64,000 bases of DNA from Siniperca chuatsi (lineage: Eukaryota > Chordata > Actinopteri > Centrarchiformes > Sinipercidae), in assembly GCF_020085105.1 (NCBI RefSeq), contig NC_058062.1:3374945-3438944 (forward strand). Reading direction: 5' to 3'. The notes beneath the pieces are model-generated. The model saw only the letters and a list, made by a program, of their open reading frames with translations, did no database searches and was not told the DNA's origin. Positions 23,251 through 35,815 of the stretch are shown piece after piece. Numbering within the stretch: the first letter of the stretch is position 1; every line of letters starts with the position of its first letter. A program made the position numbers and the translations under genes.

Positions 23251-25031
23251 GGTGCACAAGGGCGTACTATTTTAAACTTAATATGTAAATGGAACAATAT
23301 TTTTCACTAAATTTCACATTAGAAATGATGGCAAACGGAATAGTGCGTCCCAAACATTCCAGCCACTCTATTTTTGAACCAAGAGCTTCGAACTGAAGAA
23401 AACAAAACAAAACAAAAAAACATGCCACAAAGTGCATCAATCACAGATCATCCAAAGTCCTCTGAGTTATGTAACAGCACTGCATTCCAGGTAGGATCCC
23501 AGCCCGGGCTAATACCCCTGTGGACTGAATACAGATTAATTTAGCACAAAAAATAGAAAATATTTCATACCAAATGGGCACAAATATGCTGTATATACTG
23601 TACCTGCATGCAGACAGACCAAACTCCTGCCAGATTTGATCAGTGTTCTGCAGGCTGTGCTGGGGCTGTGGTAAGATGAGATGAACTCCATGTGAGTTCA
23701 TCTCAGTGACTGTGTGTGTCTGCAGAAGCCTCATTTCATTTCATTTAATGCTGTCTCATGTTTAAACATTTCGTGACCCCATGTTGCTGTGACCTCTCCT
23801 GTCTTCAGCTCACAGCTTTAGTTACTATTTATTCATCGGCCTCCTCATGACTGCTCATTGAGGATCCATCTGTTTCCTCTGTGGCATGAAATTCACAGGC
23901 CGATGCGGGCAGAGAGGTCACTCAATTAGGCTGCAATTTAAACATGAGGGCTCAAAACTGATGGGGAAGATTCACATTGCTTTCCAGTGCCAAACATTAT
24001 CTTAATCGAAGGGTCGGGGTGTGCTGTCGCTTGGCGGGCTCCTCTCTCTCTTTTGCTCTGCACACCACTGGCTGGCTGCATGTCACCCAGATCTCAGTCA
24101 AGAACCCTCACCGCACAATCATTCCAGTTGCTGAATAATACAAAGCAAACAGTGACCTACTTTCGAAGTAAGGAACAAGCTAGAGAGAAGACCTGGAGTG
24201 GAATCCAGCGCGGAGCTGGACTGAGGGAGGAGCTGAGGCAGAGCAGGAGGCGGGGGGAGCGTTGATGGACGGGTTTAGGTATTGGTTTGTGTTAGGATTT
24301 AGGAGGAAGGAGGCATGCCTGTGCGGTGGAGACGGGAGCAGCGAGCATGGTATGCCATGTGAGATCCTGAGTCCGGTCCAGGCAGCCTGGCGGTCCCCGG
24401 CCGCGGCTTGTGGCCTCCTGTAAATGTGATTAAACAGGCAGGCACAAGAATACTGCAGCAAGCCCCTATCCTGGAGGCCTCCCTGTACAAGGAATGTAGT
24501 TCACAGGAACAGGGCCTCACATGTGTCATACCATCAATCTGGGCAATGTAAACTTTCTGACCATGTACCCAGTCTTCTGCATTCCTGCTAATTTCTACCT
24601 TTTGTTTATATTGTGTTTCTCTCGCCCCGGAGCTGCAGGTACAACGTAATGTTGCACTTGTTGCTAGAGAATATTCTGCTGCTCTGTCATCGTGTAGGTG
24701 GAAAACTGACACACGGGAAACAGAAACCAAAATGAACACAAATCAAGCCATTTCCATTTTTCTCCCCCACTGTCTAAAACTCATTCATAATTATCATATT
24801 GCCTTAATTTATTGCTACAGTCACATTTAAAATGTCTTACATAGTAATTTAGGAGTTAATTACAGGTTGATCAGGGATGGTTATATTTTATAATGAGAGT
24901 AATTAATACTCCTACATCTAATGACTTTTAATCATCTGGGGCTCCCTATTAGGCTGAAAACATCAATTTTGCCTCTAAGCAGGATTCATGTATTATTTTC
25001 CTCTGGTCTGTAGTAGGATTTAGACTTCCTG
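23251..25031. other. Intergenic, with a GC-rich patch and AT-rich candidate conserved blocks
   Basis: A GC-rich patch at 24,190-24,420 (CGCGGAGCTGG, GGCCGCGGCTTG) stands out in otherwise AT-rich DNA and could be a distal promoter or enhancer. It is followed at 24,770-24,990 by AT-rich sequence dense in TAAT/ATTA cores. No coding exon is recognised; the open frames over the patch lack any family signature. Confidence 0.3.
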
Positions 25032-25964
25032 TTTAAAAAGGGGCAATATGTAAGATTTGGCCACAATTTTATTTTAAAACATTCAAAAAATGAACTAACC
25101 TTATCAACAGAATGTGAAGAAGTAACAGTTCTGATGTTGTGTCAATGACGTCAATGTATTGTGTTGCAGAGATATCTACTGAAATTAGCATGCTATCCTG
25201 CTAGCCCCAGGCTCGTTTTGGCCCGTCCTGTGTTGTGATACCACTTGTGCCTCGAGAGGCGATATTCTGATAGTATAGCTCAGATAGTTCCAGCTGGGAG
25301 ATGTGTGTGAGCGGCGAGTTTGCTTTTTAGTCTAATAAATAATCAAAATAAACTCACAAAATATTCTTACACCTATTTTCCTCATCAAACAGAAAAATAC
25401 AACAGTACACCTTCTGAGTTCACGTTTCACTCTTTCACAATTCATTCAAACTCTGACATAAAATAAAACTCACCAAAACCGTCTTGGTTAGTCTTTAAAC
25501 TGTTCCAACAATCACCAACTCTGGTTTGGTCAAAATAAATCCTTAATTCAACGAGTTAGAAAATATTCTGGTTCTATACGCTGTCGCTGCCTCTGATGCC
25601 CAACCTTCCTCTCAGTCCTCTCCCGCTTGACGCCTCTCCTGTCCCCACCTGAAGCCGCCGTGTCTCTGTCGGCCCCTGGAGTCAGAGTCCTGGTCGGATC
25701 AGCTGTTAATCACCCTGTCATAAAACTGGCCTCCAGTCAGTCTCAGAGGCTGCTGATCCCGGTTTTGTTGCCTGCTCACCCAGCTCCAGTTCTGGTGCAT
25801 ATTCCGGACTCAGTCAGCTAATAGCTCAGTTAGTCGTGCACCTGCGGTTCGAACGGCAGTTAGTGCGTTATGACCGGACATGTGATATGCTGCCCCCTAT
25901 TTTTTTGGAGTATGAATTCGACAGGTGGAGAGTAGTCTCAATTCTTACATATTGCCCCTTTAAA
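25032..25964. mobile_element. Non-autonomous DNA transposon with TIRs, about 930 bp
   Basis: The left end, AAAAGGGGCAATATGTAAGA (25,036-25,055), and the right end, AATTCTTACATATTGCCCCTTT (25,940-25,961), are inverted repeats of about 20 bases, both flanked by TTTAAA-type text. The interior contains a 64-codon open frame (25,627-25,821, plus) without recognised homology and no transposase. It is likely mobilised in trans in the past. Confidence 0.8.
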
Positions 25965-26565
25965 GATTCACCAGGCAGATATTAAAATGTAAAAACAGCC
26001 CTTTTGAAACAACTAACTGAGGCTGAAACAGTATAAATAATATATAAATAATAAATGCTGCATATTACACTTGTTTGCATTAAAAACAAACATTCTAATG
26101 TGTTGTAGGTTGGACTCCATGACATACAACAAAAATTAGTTCTCATTTCTTTGGTATCTGTTGGTACAAGTCATCACAGACTGTCTGGGTAGGGAAACAT
26201 GATCTATTCTGTGGTCACCACATTTTTCCTCCTGTGTACTAAAGTTCAGCACTGTCACATTTGGAGCCCAAACGTGCAACAAAAGTTGCCCGACCACAGA
26301 CTGTAGACAATGGATGTAGCGCCGATGGCGAAACCTTTGATTCAACTCAACTTGCAACTTTATTCTTGCACCCAGATGCAACAAAACAAACTTGATGATA
26401 GTGTACATGAAACACATGCTACAATCTACCACTTAATACAATATACATGAAAACTGACCATATGAAATGTGGAACACATCCAGTTGTCACCAGCCAACTA
26501 CATCAGTGCTTAAACCTGCCACAGCTGATTTCTTTGGCCACGTGGGGGCAGCGGAGACAAGCTCA

Positions 26566-27080
26566 CTTATCATCACCTTTCAAGTTGGCATGGTGAACTT
26601 GTCAGCCAACAGATGCTTATTTACACATCCAGCAGTTATGGAGCAAAATGATCATTCATTTGGAGTTGAGTTACTGTCCACCTGATGAATGTAAGTCAAA
26701 TATTCACTCTCTTCTATTCACTAGCTCTGTGTTTGGTCTCTACCAACTCCTGAGGGAAATATCTGGCTCGTTAGCTGCTAAATGCTCCACTATGTTCACC
26801 AGCTGCTCTCTGACTGCGTCTGTCTGCTGTCTGCTGCTGAGCAGGTCGTGTTCAGTGGGTGTTTACAGCTTTTTCTCTGAAAACAGCTGCCTGCTGCGGC
26901 TAAAAACGATGCTATGAGAGCGGTGAGAGTGAACCAGAACAGTAAAGTTGTGGGCCGGACAGCTAAACAGTGAGCTGAAACTCACTATAAAGCTACGTAA
27001 ACCGATTGGAGCTGCAGATTCAGGTAATAATTCTCTGAAGGTTCATCACTATGAGCGACCCCTTTCAAATTGTCATTTGA
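26566..27080 (+). repeat. Dispersed repeat, copy 2
   Basis: Same orientation and block order as the copy at 22.8 kb. The start block reads CATCACCTTTCAAGTTGGCA and the end block GGAGCTGCAGATTCAGG lies at about 27,008. The middle includes CTCCTGAGGGAAATATCTGGCTC (26,746-26,768), also found inverted at about 35,645. Confidence 0.75.
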
Positions 27081-29129
27081 TACACTAAGAGTATTAATTA
27101 TAGCTGCTTTAAAACATCACCATTACCTCACATTTTCTTTTGAATACAGATGACTCATCATCCTTTCTGAAGGGACATTTCAAACACAAATCAAACATTC
27201 CAGATTTGGTCAAAAGGTGAGGAAGTCTGGATGGTGCTGAGGTGGGAACGTTGAGACTGATAGGCAATTCAGTCTAAATGTCAGCCTTTTTGTTTTCACT
27301 TGATTAGTCAGCCTGCCATCTAACCGCTTTCTGTCTGGGGGTGTATATTGTCCTATCCAATCGGCAGTGACTGATGTATCCATGTTGTCGATATAATTTT
27401 TAGTCGATACAGAAGCTGTGGTAGCGGTTGCTAGGAGAACATTATTTCGGAAAGTCGACTTACAACGCCCTTAACAACTTCATCCAGGTCAGACTCCACA
27501 TCCATGCTCATCGCTAATATCGTGGCCTGGAGCAGGAAAATAATGTTCTCAGTTTAAAAAGAGTACTCCACCAATGTAGCATGGCTCCTATAGCACTGTT
27601 GGTCACTGGAACTTATGTTAGCTATCATATTGCAAACGCAAGATTACTTGCCCATATGAGTTGGTGTTTTTACATGACATAGGTAGCTGATGGTAATAAT
27701 GGGGGTAGCAAGTGGTGGTATCAGCTGCCATTGCTAGCATGTCTGTGCTGAATCAAGAGTGCATGTGCGAGAGTTTCGCAAATCAAGGGTTACCATCTAG
27801 ACACGACACTTCTTTCTAACTCCACAACCCCAGATTTTTATCGCTTTCAAACCTGTAGTCTTCAGCCCCGACCAACACTGACTCAAGTGACATCACTTAA
27901 GGACATTTATCAGCCTTCACACAGCTCCCTCTGGAGACACAAAAGGCTTTATACAACTATTTTCACCCACACAGTAGAACTCCCCAACACCTGTAAACAG
28001 ACCTTGATGTGTAAAAACGGTCCAGTTCTCATGTTCTGTCCATGTTCGGTCCTGATTTATATAGGGCACAACTGAACCTGTGTGTTTCACACAAAGCTCT
28101 ATGACATGAAACTTTCTTTCTTTCTTCATCCCTGACAGCCTCACAGAGCGACGTGAGATCGGGTCGGTCACGGTCACGCAAAGCAGCTGTCAGAGGTGGA
28201 CATGTGTATCTGAGAGGGACGTGTAGGACACATCAGCACTCTGCATCCAGCAGCGGTATGTATACAGTATGTGGGGTCTCACTGGCTGGTAAAATCAGAT
28301 CCGTGTACACTGGGGCCAAACATGAACTGGACTGAAGTTCATGGTGCCGGGAGGATGACTGGGCCCCCAGTGAACCCGTGTGTCAGCCTGCATGCTGTCA
28401 GCAGCCGGGCTGGACTGTTGGGATAACAAAACCTTCAGCTTGTTCTTTTCTTGTTCAGCAGCGGTTTGTCAGTACATTGGACCTGATTACATGTTTACAT
28501 ATTAGATATATACACATGTAGAAAAACACATAACAGCAATCCAGACAGTATGGTGTCAGTATTACGCCCCTAGTGGCAGTGAAAAGAAACAACCTCTTAA
28601 ATCACAGGCTTAAGGCTTAAGGTGGTGAATTCTTTTCAAACACCTTGGTCTTCGATTATTCATAATGCTGAAAGCTAAACAGCCTTTTCTCAGATATTTT
28701 TAAGCTGAAATACCATACAGCATTAAGTAGAAGTCGTGAACACGTCACTTTGATTGGGAAGATGACGCATGAATGACCAGACTGAGCCCAGCCACGCTGC
28801 TGCTTAGAGCTGTGAAGAGGAAGACTTGGTGTCCTGGGTTTGGTAGGAGCCGTTGAATGTCCCATGATGGTATAAATGCTGTTTCAGAGCTTTTTCCACC
28901 TGTACCTGTAATTTATCAAATGATCAGAGTTCTCTCTTCATGTACTGGCTGAAATGCGAACCAAATGAGGGATTATTGAGAAGGCTTGACCTCAGCCACG
29001 AGTAAAGATGCTGGTTAGTCTCATGCAGATGTCCACAGACACTCAGAGACTCATTGTTCACAATAGATTACTTACAGTACTTCTTCAGTTTAATTTGATT
29101 TATTTGTGAATTCAAATGTTTTCATACTT
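27081..29129. other. Intergenic, nothing assigned
   Basis: No gene was recognised. A stretch at about 28,139-28,256 is preceded by a pyrimidine-rich tract ending in CAG and followed by GTATGT. It could be a non-coding exon but carries no meaningful reading frame. Confidence 0.35.
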
Positions 29130-29600
29130 TTCTTAGTGAATGATTTAACTGGGCTCCCATGGATGGCCAGTGAAACGTTCCATCCCCCGATTCGAGCTTT
29201 TCAACCACCTTTTCGTAGAGGCACTTTGGGTGTTCCTTTGTCTTCATGGTGGAGGTTTTGCCTCCATACTAACTCACTGAAAGCTGAACCTTCAATCAGC
29301 AATCAGTTGAAAGCCCCTGCCTTCACACAGGTGATCTCCTTTTATCTAATTACGTGACCTCTAAAACAAACTGGCTGCACCAGGGATGATTCAGGTGTAT
29401 CCTATTAAAAGGGGGTGAATACTTACTTAGTACTGCTAACATGTATTATTATTATATTTGTAATTAATTTTGATCACTCTGTTTTCACTTTGACATTAAA
29501 GAGTCTTTTTCTGTTGATCAGTGTCAAAAAAACCACGTTAAATCTACTTTGATTTAATTTTGTAAGAAAATTAAATATGAAAACTTTTGGTAAATGATCC
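29130..29600. mobile_element. Tc1-like non-coding remnant
   Basis: It carries text typical of 3' regions of fish Tc1-like elements: AGGGGGTGAATACTTACTTA at about 29,410 and TTTTCACTTTGACATTAAAGAG with TTCTGTTGATCAGTGTCAAA at 29,483-29,527. No transposase frame is preserved. Bounds are approximate. Confidence 0.55.
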
Positions 29601-32600
29601 CCAGAGTGGACTACTTCACAACTTAAAATGTGCTCATACAGTACAGTGTTTCTATAACACAGCACAGTGTGTTTTAAATTCCATGAAATCTTCTCATAAC
29701 AATGACAATTAACTGTGAAATTCATTCTAGATTATACACAGCTCAGAAAGGTTTATTATGTCACAGTTTGAGTGGTTTGAACAGTTTTCTATGGCCATTT
29801 TGACACTGTTCCCCTTTGACTTTTCACTCTTTGAATTTATTGTAAAGACATAAATCCAAGCTGGAAGATAAAACCACATACCACATACCACAAGCCACCT
29901 TTTAATACGAAAGGCATACTACTTTTTTTCAAGAGTAACGAGAGTGAGAACAGGAAAAAACAAATCAAATCTGGTCAAACTTGAAAAAAAAAATTGTAAA
30001 ACAATCTACAGTGAAAAAGATAAAATGATTAAAACCACAAGTCACAGCGCAGGTCTGGAACAGACAGTAATGAAGACGGACACTGACGGAAGGAAACACT
30101 CAACATTATTTAATCATCATAACAGAGACTGAAGTGTGTTGACTGAGCAGCTGAGGGGTCCTCTTGTCGTTACGGGTGGTGACTGTGGGCTCTCAGCCCC
30201 GGTCGCCTCAGGCACATTGATGTCACATGTTGGTGGTTGTTTAAGTTACCTTCAACTTCAAGTAGCCGTTCAAGTAGGCTGTTTTCACAGAAGACATTTT
30301 GACAAGTCACAGTAGGAAAAGCACAGGTGTAAATAATACAGTTGATGATGGTTGAATCCCATTTAGCTGCTTCAGTTTCAGGGTCCTGGTACTGTGCATT
30401 CTGGCTCACTGTCATGCTTTGCTGGGACATTTGTATAGAACTGAGCCATCGTTAATTGTATTAGTAATACTTGTGATTTCCTACAATGACAAGTCAAAAT
30501 GTCTGCTGTGAAAAAGAGCTACTGATTGATATTTTTTTGGCAAACAAAGACTGGACCAAAATCACATCGTCCAAAACTAATGGAAGTGAAAGTTCATTCT
30601 TGACCTTGAGAACTGTACGTGTGTCTCAACTGTGAAGGACCACTTAATAGCTTTCTTTGGAGCTTTCAACCACATCATACTGTCTTCATCAGCTAGTGGA
30701 ATGGTTATAGAAACATTTTTGTCCTCTTTAGACTGAAGAGATCATGGTCAAAAGTAGTACAAAATGTAAAAATCCTTTATTTCATGACTAAACACAAGTT
30801 GTCACACACCAAATCCCAGCAGGGACACTGGAAGTGTGTTTCCATCCACCTTGATTTATGCATGCTTGTGCATAAAAAATGGATTGGAAATGCCGGAAAT
30901 TCGAAAAAAAAGTTAAAATATTCCAAAACCAAATTGCAACAAAGTGCAATGGAGACAGATTTAACGAAGAATTAATGATGTACATGAAGCGTGACTTGTC
31001 ACTCAAGCTTCCACGAAAAAGCTAAAAAACAGTGGTAGACAAAATTGTATTTTCACCACGTTTTCCAAATGATTTCCCATTTTTTGACTGCTGCTCTTTT
31101 AATTACATCATCTCACTGTGTCCTCCTCTTCTGCAATGGTTTAATGGCACCTGAATGGAGAATTAGCGGCACCAGCAGTTTAGCTTGATGAACCAACTAC
31201 TGATGTTCACATAACAAGTGTGGTGGATGGAAAATTAGCATTTTCTTTTGCTAATTTTATGGAAATTGGGATCAAATGTGTGCTTCATTTAGATGGAGAC
31301 TTGAAACCTCTCTCATCTCTTTTTAATTTTTTAGTATTTAATGGCACAATTGCAGAAAACACACAAAAGACGAAAACAATACAAACATATAAACATTTAT
31401 ACATATAACCTCAGTACAACTTCCTGATGCCTATAAGGTTACAAGCTGTAAATAGCACTTATATAAACAAAATTTTGCACATTTTATATTTATGCTTTTT
31501 TAGACCAAATTTCAATACTTTGCCTTTGCTCTTAGGGAAAGGGGTCGAGACCCGGTTTTATAAGGACCCGGTTCCAAATTTCTCAAAACCCCAAAATCAA
31601 TCCGGTCTGAGCTTATCCATACTGATATGGAGACTAGCGAGTCCTATAATGTAACGTTATGTCTCTCGAGAGGATAGTCGTCATTTAAATCAAATTATTG
31701 GTGCACAATCACACATCGATTGTCTAATAAAGTTTTTGAATTCAATTGAATTGCCTGCCAACCACTGTTAAACTAAACGAAGAAGAAGTTGTGTTTAATG
31801 ATAGGCCAAGATCTGTTTAACATTCGCCAACTTCATTCATTTAGATGGTGGTCAGCTCAAGCTCTCCTCATCTTTATTGTTGGAAAAAAATGGTTGGATG
31901 TTTATTGCTGCTGATATATTATTTTACTATTCTCATAGTTATACGTTATGTTGAAGGGGCACTGTGTATTCCTTTTCAAATCAACGCCCAGCATCAGCAG
32001 TGTTTATTGAAGGCTAGGCAAATTTCATTCTGTTCAGACTCACAGTTAAGGAATTAAAACAACACCAGTTCTGTTAAAAATGTGCTGTCGTCTCGTTTTT
32101 CCACCAAATTAATAGAAAAGTATCGATAGTGGAATCAATAAAGACTCGGATCGTTAGGCAGTCTCGAATATGGAATCAAAATCAACAAAAATTAACGATC
32201 CCCATCCCTATTTGCTCTGTCTTTGGGATAACAAACTGTATGAGGGGACTTCTAATGGACAACCTATTCGTATGCAACACCCTTCACTGAGAGCATGACA
32301 AATTATATAAATGTTGATGTTTTTCTATATTTTTCTCATTGTTAGCAAATCCCTCAAAAGACCAAAACCAACTTCCCTATCAGTGGCTCAGTAATTTCAT
32401 AAAACAGCTGGGCACTGTAGTTTTCAGCAAACGTTACTCAAACAGGAGGAAATGGTGCATCTGTTGGGGACTATTTTCAGCGGCGGATGAATCCACATTT
32501 GGTGCTCTGGTGAGTATTTGGGGCAGCAGGACGGTGTGTGTGGGACAGAATAAACCACGCCGTGTGTGATCATGGTAACAGTGCAACAGTGTGGCCAAAG

Positions 32601-33299
32601 GACGTGTTATTAATAGTTTTCGGACAACAATGAAGCTCCCTGGCTTTGGATACACACACAATAGTTGTTAGTAGGATACATTCATGGTTGGTTTTAGCCT
32701 TTTAATGGGATTTTTTGACCGTAGGAAAAATAAAGACTATCACCAGACTTATTGTTTATGCAGAGAAGAATGATGCAGAACAGAGAAAATGACTGAACTC
32801 ACTGCACGCAGAGTTTACAGCCAGCCACAGGTGTACAGGTGTGTTTTCTCTTAAAACATGAGCAGTTCCGCGTTGTGAAAGGCTCCGCCATCAGAGAATT
32901 GGTAGTCCTGGAGACATGATGCAACAAATTCAAAGAGCCTTCATATCATGTTGTGAAGGAAGCATTACAAAATGGAAACGTGGCGTGAGATGTGACCTTT
33001 GCAATAACAGGAAGCCCTTTTATAAGACAATGATGGTTTTCATTAAGCCGCACTGCAGTTAGCTCAGGGAAAGATTACTGAAAGAAAAATCACTGACTGA
33101 AACACATTCTGTCTGTGTGTTAGATGTGTGGAAGCCCACGAATGCTACACTGGCAGGAGATAAAAAACCCAAACACTGCTGCAGTGTGAAAGCAGCCTTG
33201 TTGTTTCCTTGGGAACTGAGATGAGGCTTTCCATCTCTGAGCTGAGTGCTGGGAGAGAGTGACACTGTCCAATTAAGAGTTGAGAGGGCCGGCGGTGCT
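29601..33299. other. Intergenic, repeat debris
   Basis: No gene was recognised. About 31,530-32,215 contains words of a degenerate repeat (AGACCCGGTTTTATAAGG, GATCCCCATCCCTA), also seen at 52.3-52.4 kb. Around 30,800-30,900 there is text like GTGTTTCCATCCACCTTGAT, again repeat-like. Confidence 0.4.
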
Positions 33300-33650
33300 G
33301 CGCCTCTCACACGGCATTGGTAAATTATCTTCAAGAGCCTTTTCGGTCACCTCAGTGAAGAATGCAATTACAAAACAAGAAGGCAAAAGCTCAGGGAATT
33401 ATTAAAGCTTTTGGCTTCGCTTTATTTGAAGTGCACCCAACTTTTTAATCACGTTTCCTTGAATTTCTCTTAAAATGTTCCCCATCTTAATTAACAGTAG
33501 TGGCATATTTTGAGATGTATTTTCTTATTGCATTAATGGAGTGGGATTCAAAGTCTATTAATAATTAATTAGAGCTTTTATGGCGCATTTGTATAAAATA
33601 TCATATTGTTAAGATAATAAACTCTGATTTTGGTGCATACTGATACATTT
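33300..33650. promoter_or_regulatory. Candidate conserved non-coding element
   Basis: An AT-rich, non-repetitive block dense in homeodomain-type cores (CTTAATTAACAG, TATTAATAATTAATTAGAG) with no open frame and no repeat signature. It lies in the long interval between two transcription-factor genes. The call rests on sequence texture only; conservation was not measured. Confidence 0.25.
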
Positions 33651-35029
33651 TTAGATGTTTTAAGATCATAAAAAACATTTGAATTAACAAGTAAATATAT
33701 GCAAAGGTCAGTTGTCTCATTTATCCCAGCTGAATGTAAACACTACATATTGGTATTTTACAAGTTCCAGCAACTGGTGTGGCTTCCTGTTCCCAGTTTC
33801 AATGATGAAAAATGCACTTTCCTCAGCACAGAAAGAAAACACAAGAGAAAATGCCCAAAGCCCTGCTAGTGGCCTCGAGGATACAATAATCATTACACAC
33901 TGGGACATGAAAGTGTTGCACAGACCAAACAACGTACTAAAAATATGTCAATACACAACATAACATCAACATAAATTGCTGATGGAAAGGCCATGGAGGA
34001 ATTTTATGGCCACTGCCCAGGCAAGTACTCCTAGAGATTAAGCTTTGGACAATTCTGCACCTCACAATTTATGTCCAGTGCCAATGCAGGAAGTAGTGTG
34101 ATCGTTGTGTTGCGCAGCAGAAAGTAAGGACGTGGAGGTCGGGGTGGTGGATGGGAATGTTGTGAGTCTGACAACTGTGATCTTTCTCTGACCTTAACTG
34201 TCAGTTAAGTTACCTTGTAACTTTCACAGTAATCACTAGATCTTTGATCGTGTACAACTACAAACATCCAAAAACGCTCCGTCTAACTGCCGTTTGAGTC
34301 ATCGATTGAATGTTTGGGTTCCTGATAAACAAGCTGAACTCATACATAAGTTCTGAGGTTTTCAGGTCAAAGAAATTCAAATGCTTTCATTTTTGGTGTT
34401 GGGATCACATTGTTCATGCTCAGAGGAAACATTATTCACTGTTAGAGGAAACATCACTCACTAATGTTAATACGTGATGTTACAGAGATACAGTGTTCTG
34501 GTGGATGCTTTCGTGGATTCTTGTAAACGGGCCAAGTAGACATGAGATCTTGTGTTCTGCTCAGTTGAATGTTACGAAATAAATATCTGCCTCCCTTAAT
34601 CACTTAATCAGTCTTTACCAGTAGTTGTTCCTTTTGGATTTATTTGACTTGTGATCAACACATTTCATTGTCATTGGCAATCACCAACACTCATCCCCAA
34701 AAAAGTCGTTTAAAGCTGCTGTTATCATAACAGAAAAATGTAGATCATTTTAATGCGGTCCTATTTTCCAGAAGATGTGGTGGGGCGCTCTACCCGTCAC
34801 ACAGAGAGCATAGCCTCCTTTGAGGAGTTAAGACATTTCTTGTTTGTTAGTAAGCAATACATCTCAAAAACTTGTCGACAGACTGAAATAAAATTTGGTT
34901 GAAATTTTGGCCATGGGCTGAGGAAAAAGGGAGCAGTTTTTGGTGGCAATCCAGAATTTTGTGAAAGATTTCTTAATCTCAAACGATTCAACATTCAGCA
35001 CTATAACACTGTCAGACTCACGGTGGACA

Positions 35030-35815
35030 GGTTTATAAAAATAGCACCAAAATCGATGCAGCACAACCAGAGATATCGTGTTTTTTACTCCGCACATTCT
35101 TCTTCCTTGTCAAAACCTGTTGCTTACATTACTCACAATGCAACTCGACCGCCGACAGTTCGGTCAGATTCAGGTGTGTGGCTAGTAGCTGGTAGTATGC
35201 TCGTAGCAGCTAATGTAGCCAGCAGTGCAGCAGTGTTTGCTGTTTTGTCATGAGCTATCTGGCTCATGCATCCTATTATTTCTGTCAGTATGTGTATCAT
35301 GGCACCAAATCTGAATATACTCTCACAAAAAACTGCACTAATACATATTTAAATATTGACAATGGATCACATTACTATAGTGGGAAAGGTGTTTGTCATG
35401 GTAATGAAGATCACCAGCAGCTCTGCAGCTCTAACCCCCGGCCACACTGCCCACCTGAGCAGCGCGTGTGCGTCGCGGAACCGCTTGCTTTTCATTTCGG
35501 CACCGATGTTAACAGGTTAGTGCAGCCACAAAAACCAAACAGAATTACAAACAGATCCAGCCCGTGGTTCTCCCCACAACTCTCCAATAAACTCTCCAAT
35601 AAATAAAATCCAGACAGACAAAGTTAGAGACAAGCAGCTAAAGAGCCAGATATTTCCCTCAGGAGTTAGTGGTGACCAAACCAGAGCTAAAAGGAAGGTG
35701 AATATTGCATTGCTCAGGAGTCCAAATAAATGCTAATGTTGCTCCGTATCTGCTGGATGTGTAAATGGGCAACTGTTTGCTAACATGGTCAATTTAACAA
35801 CTTAGAAAATGTTTT
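35030..35815 (-). repeat. Dispersed repeat, copy 3 (inverted)
   Basis: The reverse complement contains the same blocks as the copies at 22.8 and 26.6 kb: AGCCAGATATTTCCCTCAGGAG at about 35,645 and GATGTGTAAATGGGCAACTG at about 35,756. The left boundary is a guess. Confidence 0.6.

Noticed and set aside
25147..25154. TGACGTCA site
   Set aside because: A perfect CRE word, but inside a TIR transposon and far from any promoter; likely incidental.
25846..25858. GGTTCGAAC word resembling a tRNA T-loop
   Set aside because: No cloverleaf (acceptor, D and anticodon stems) can be built around it.
28139..28256. Exon-like block bounded by a pyrimidine tract plus CAG and by GTATGT
   Set aside because: No coding frame continuity to any neighbour; splice-like words are common by chance.
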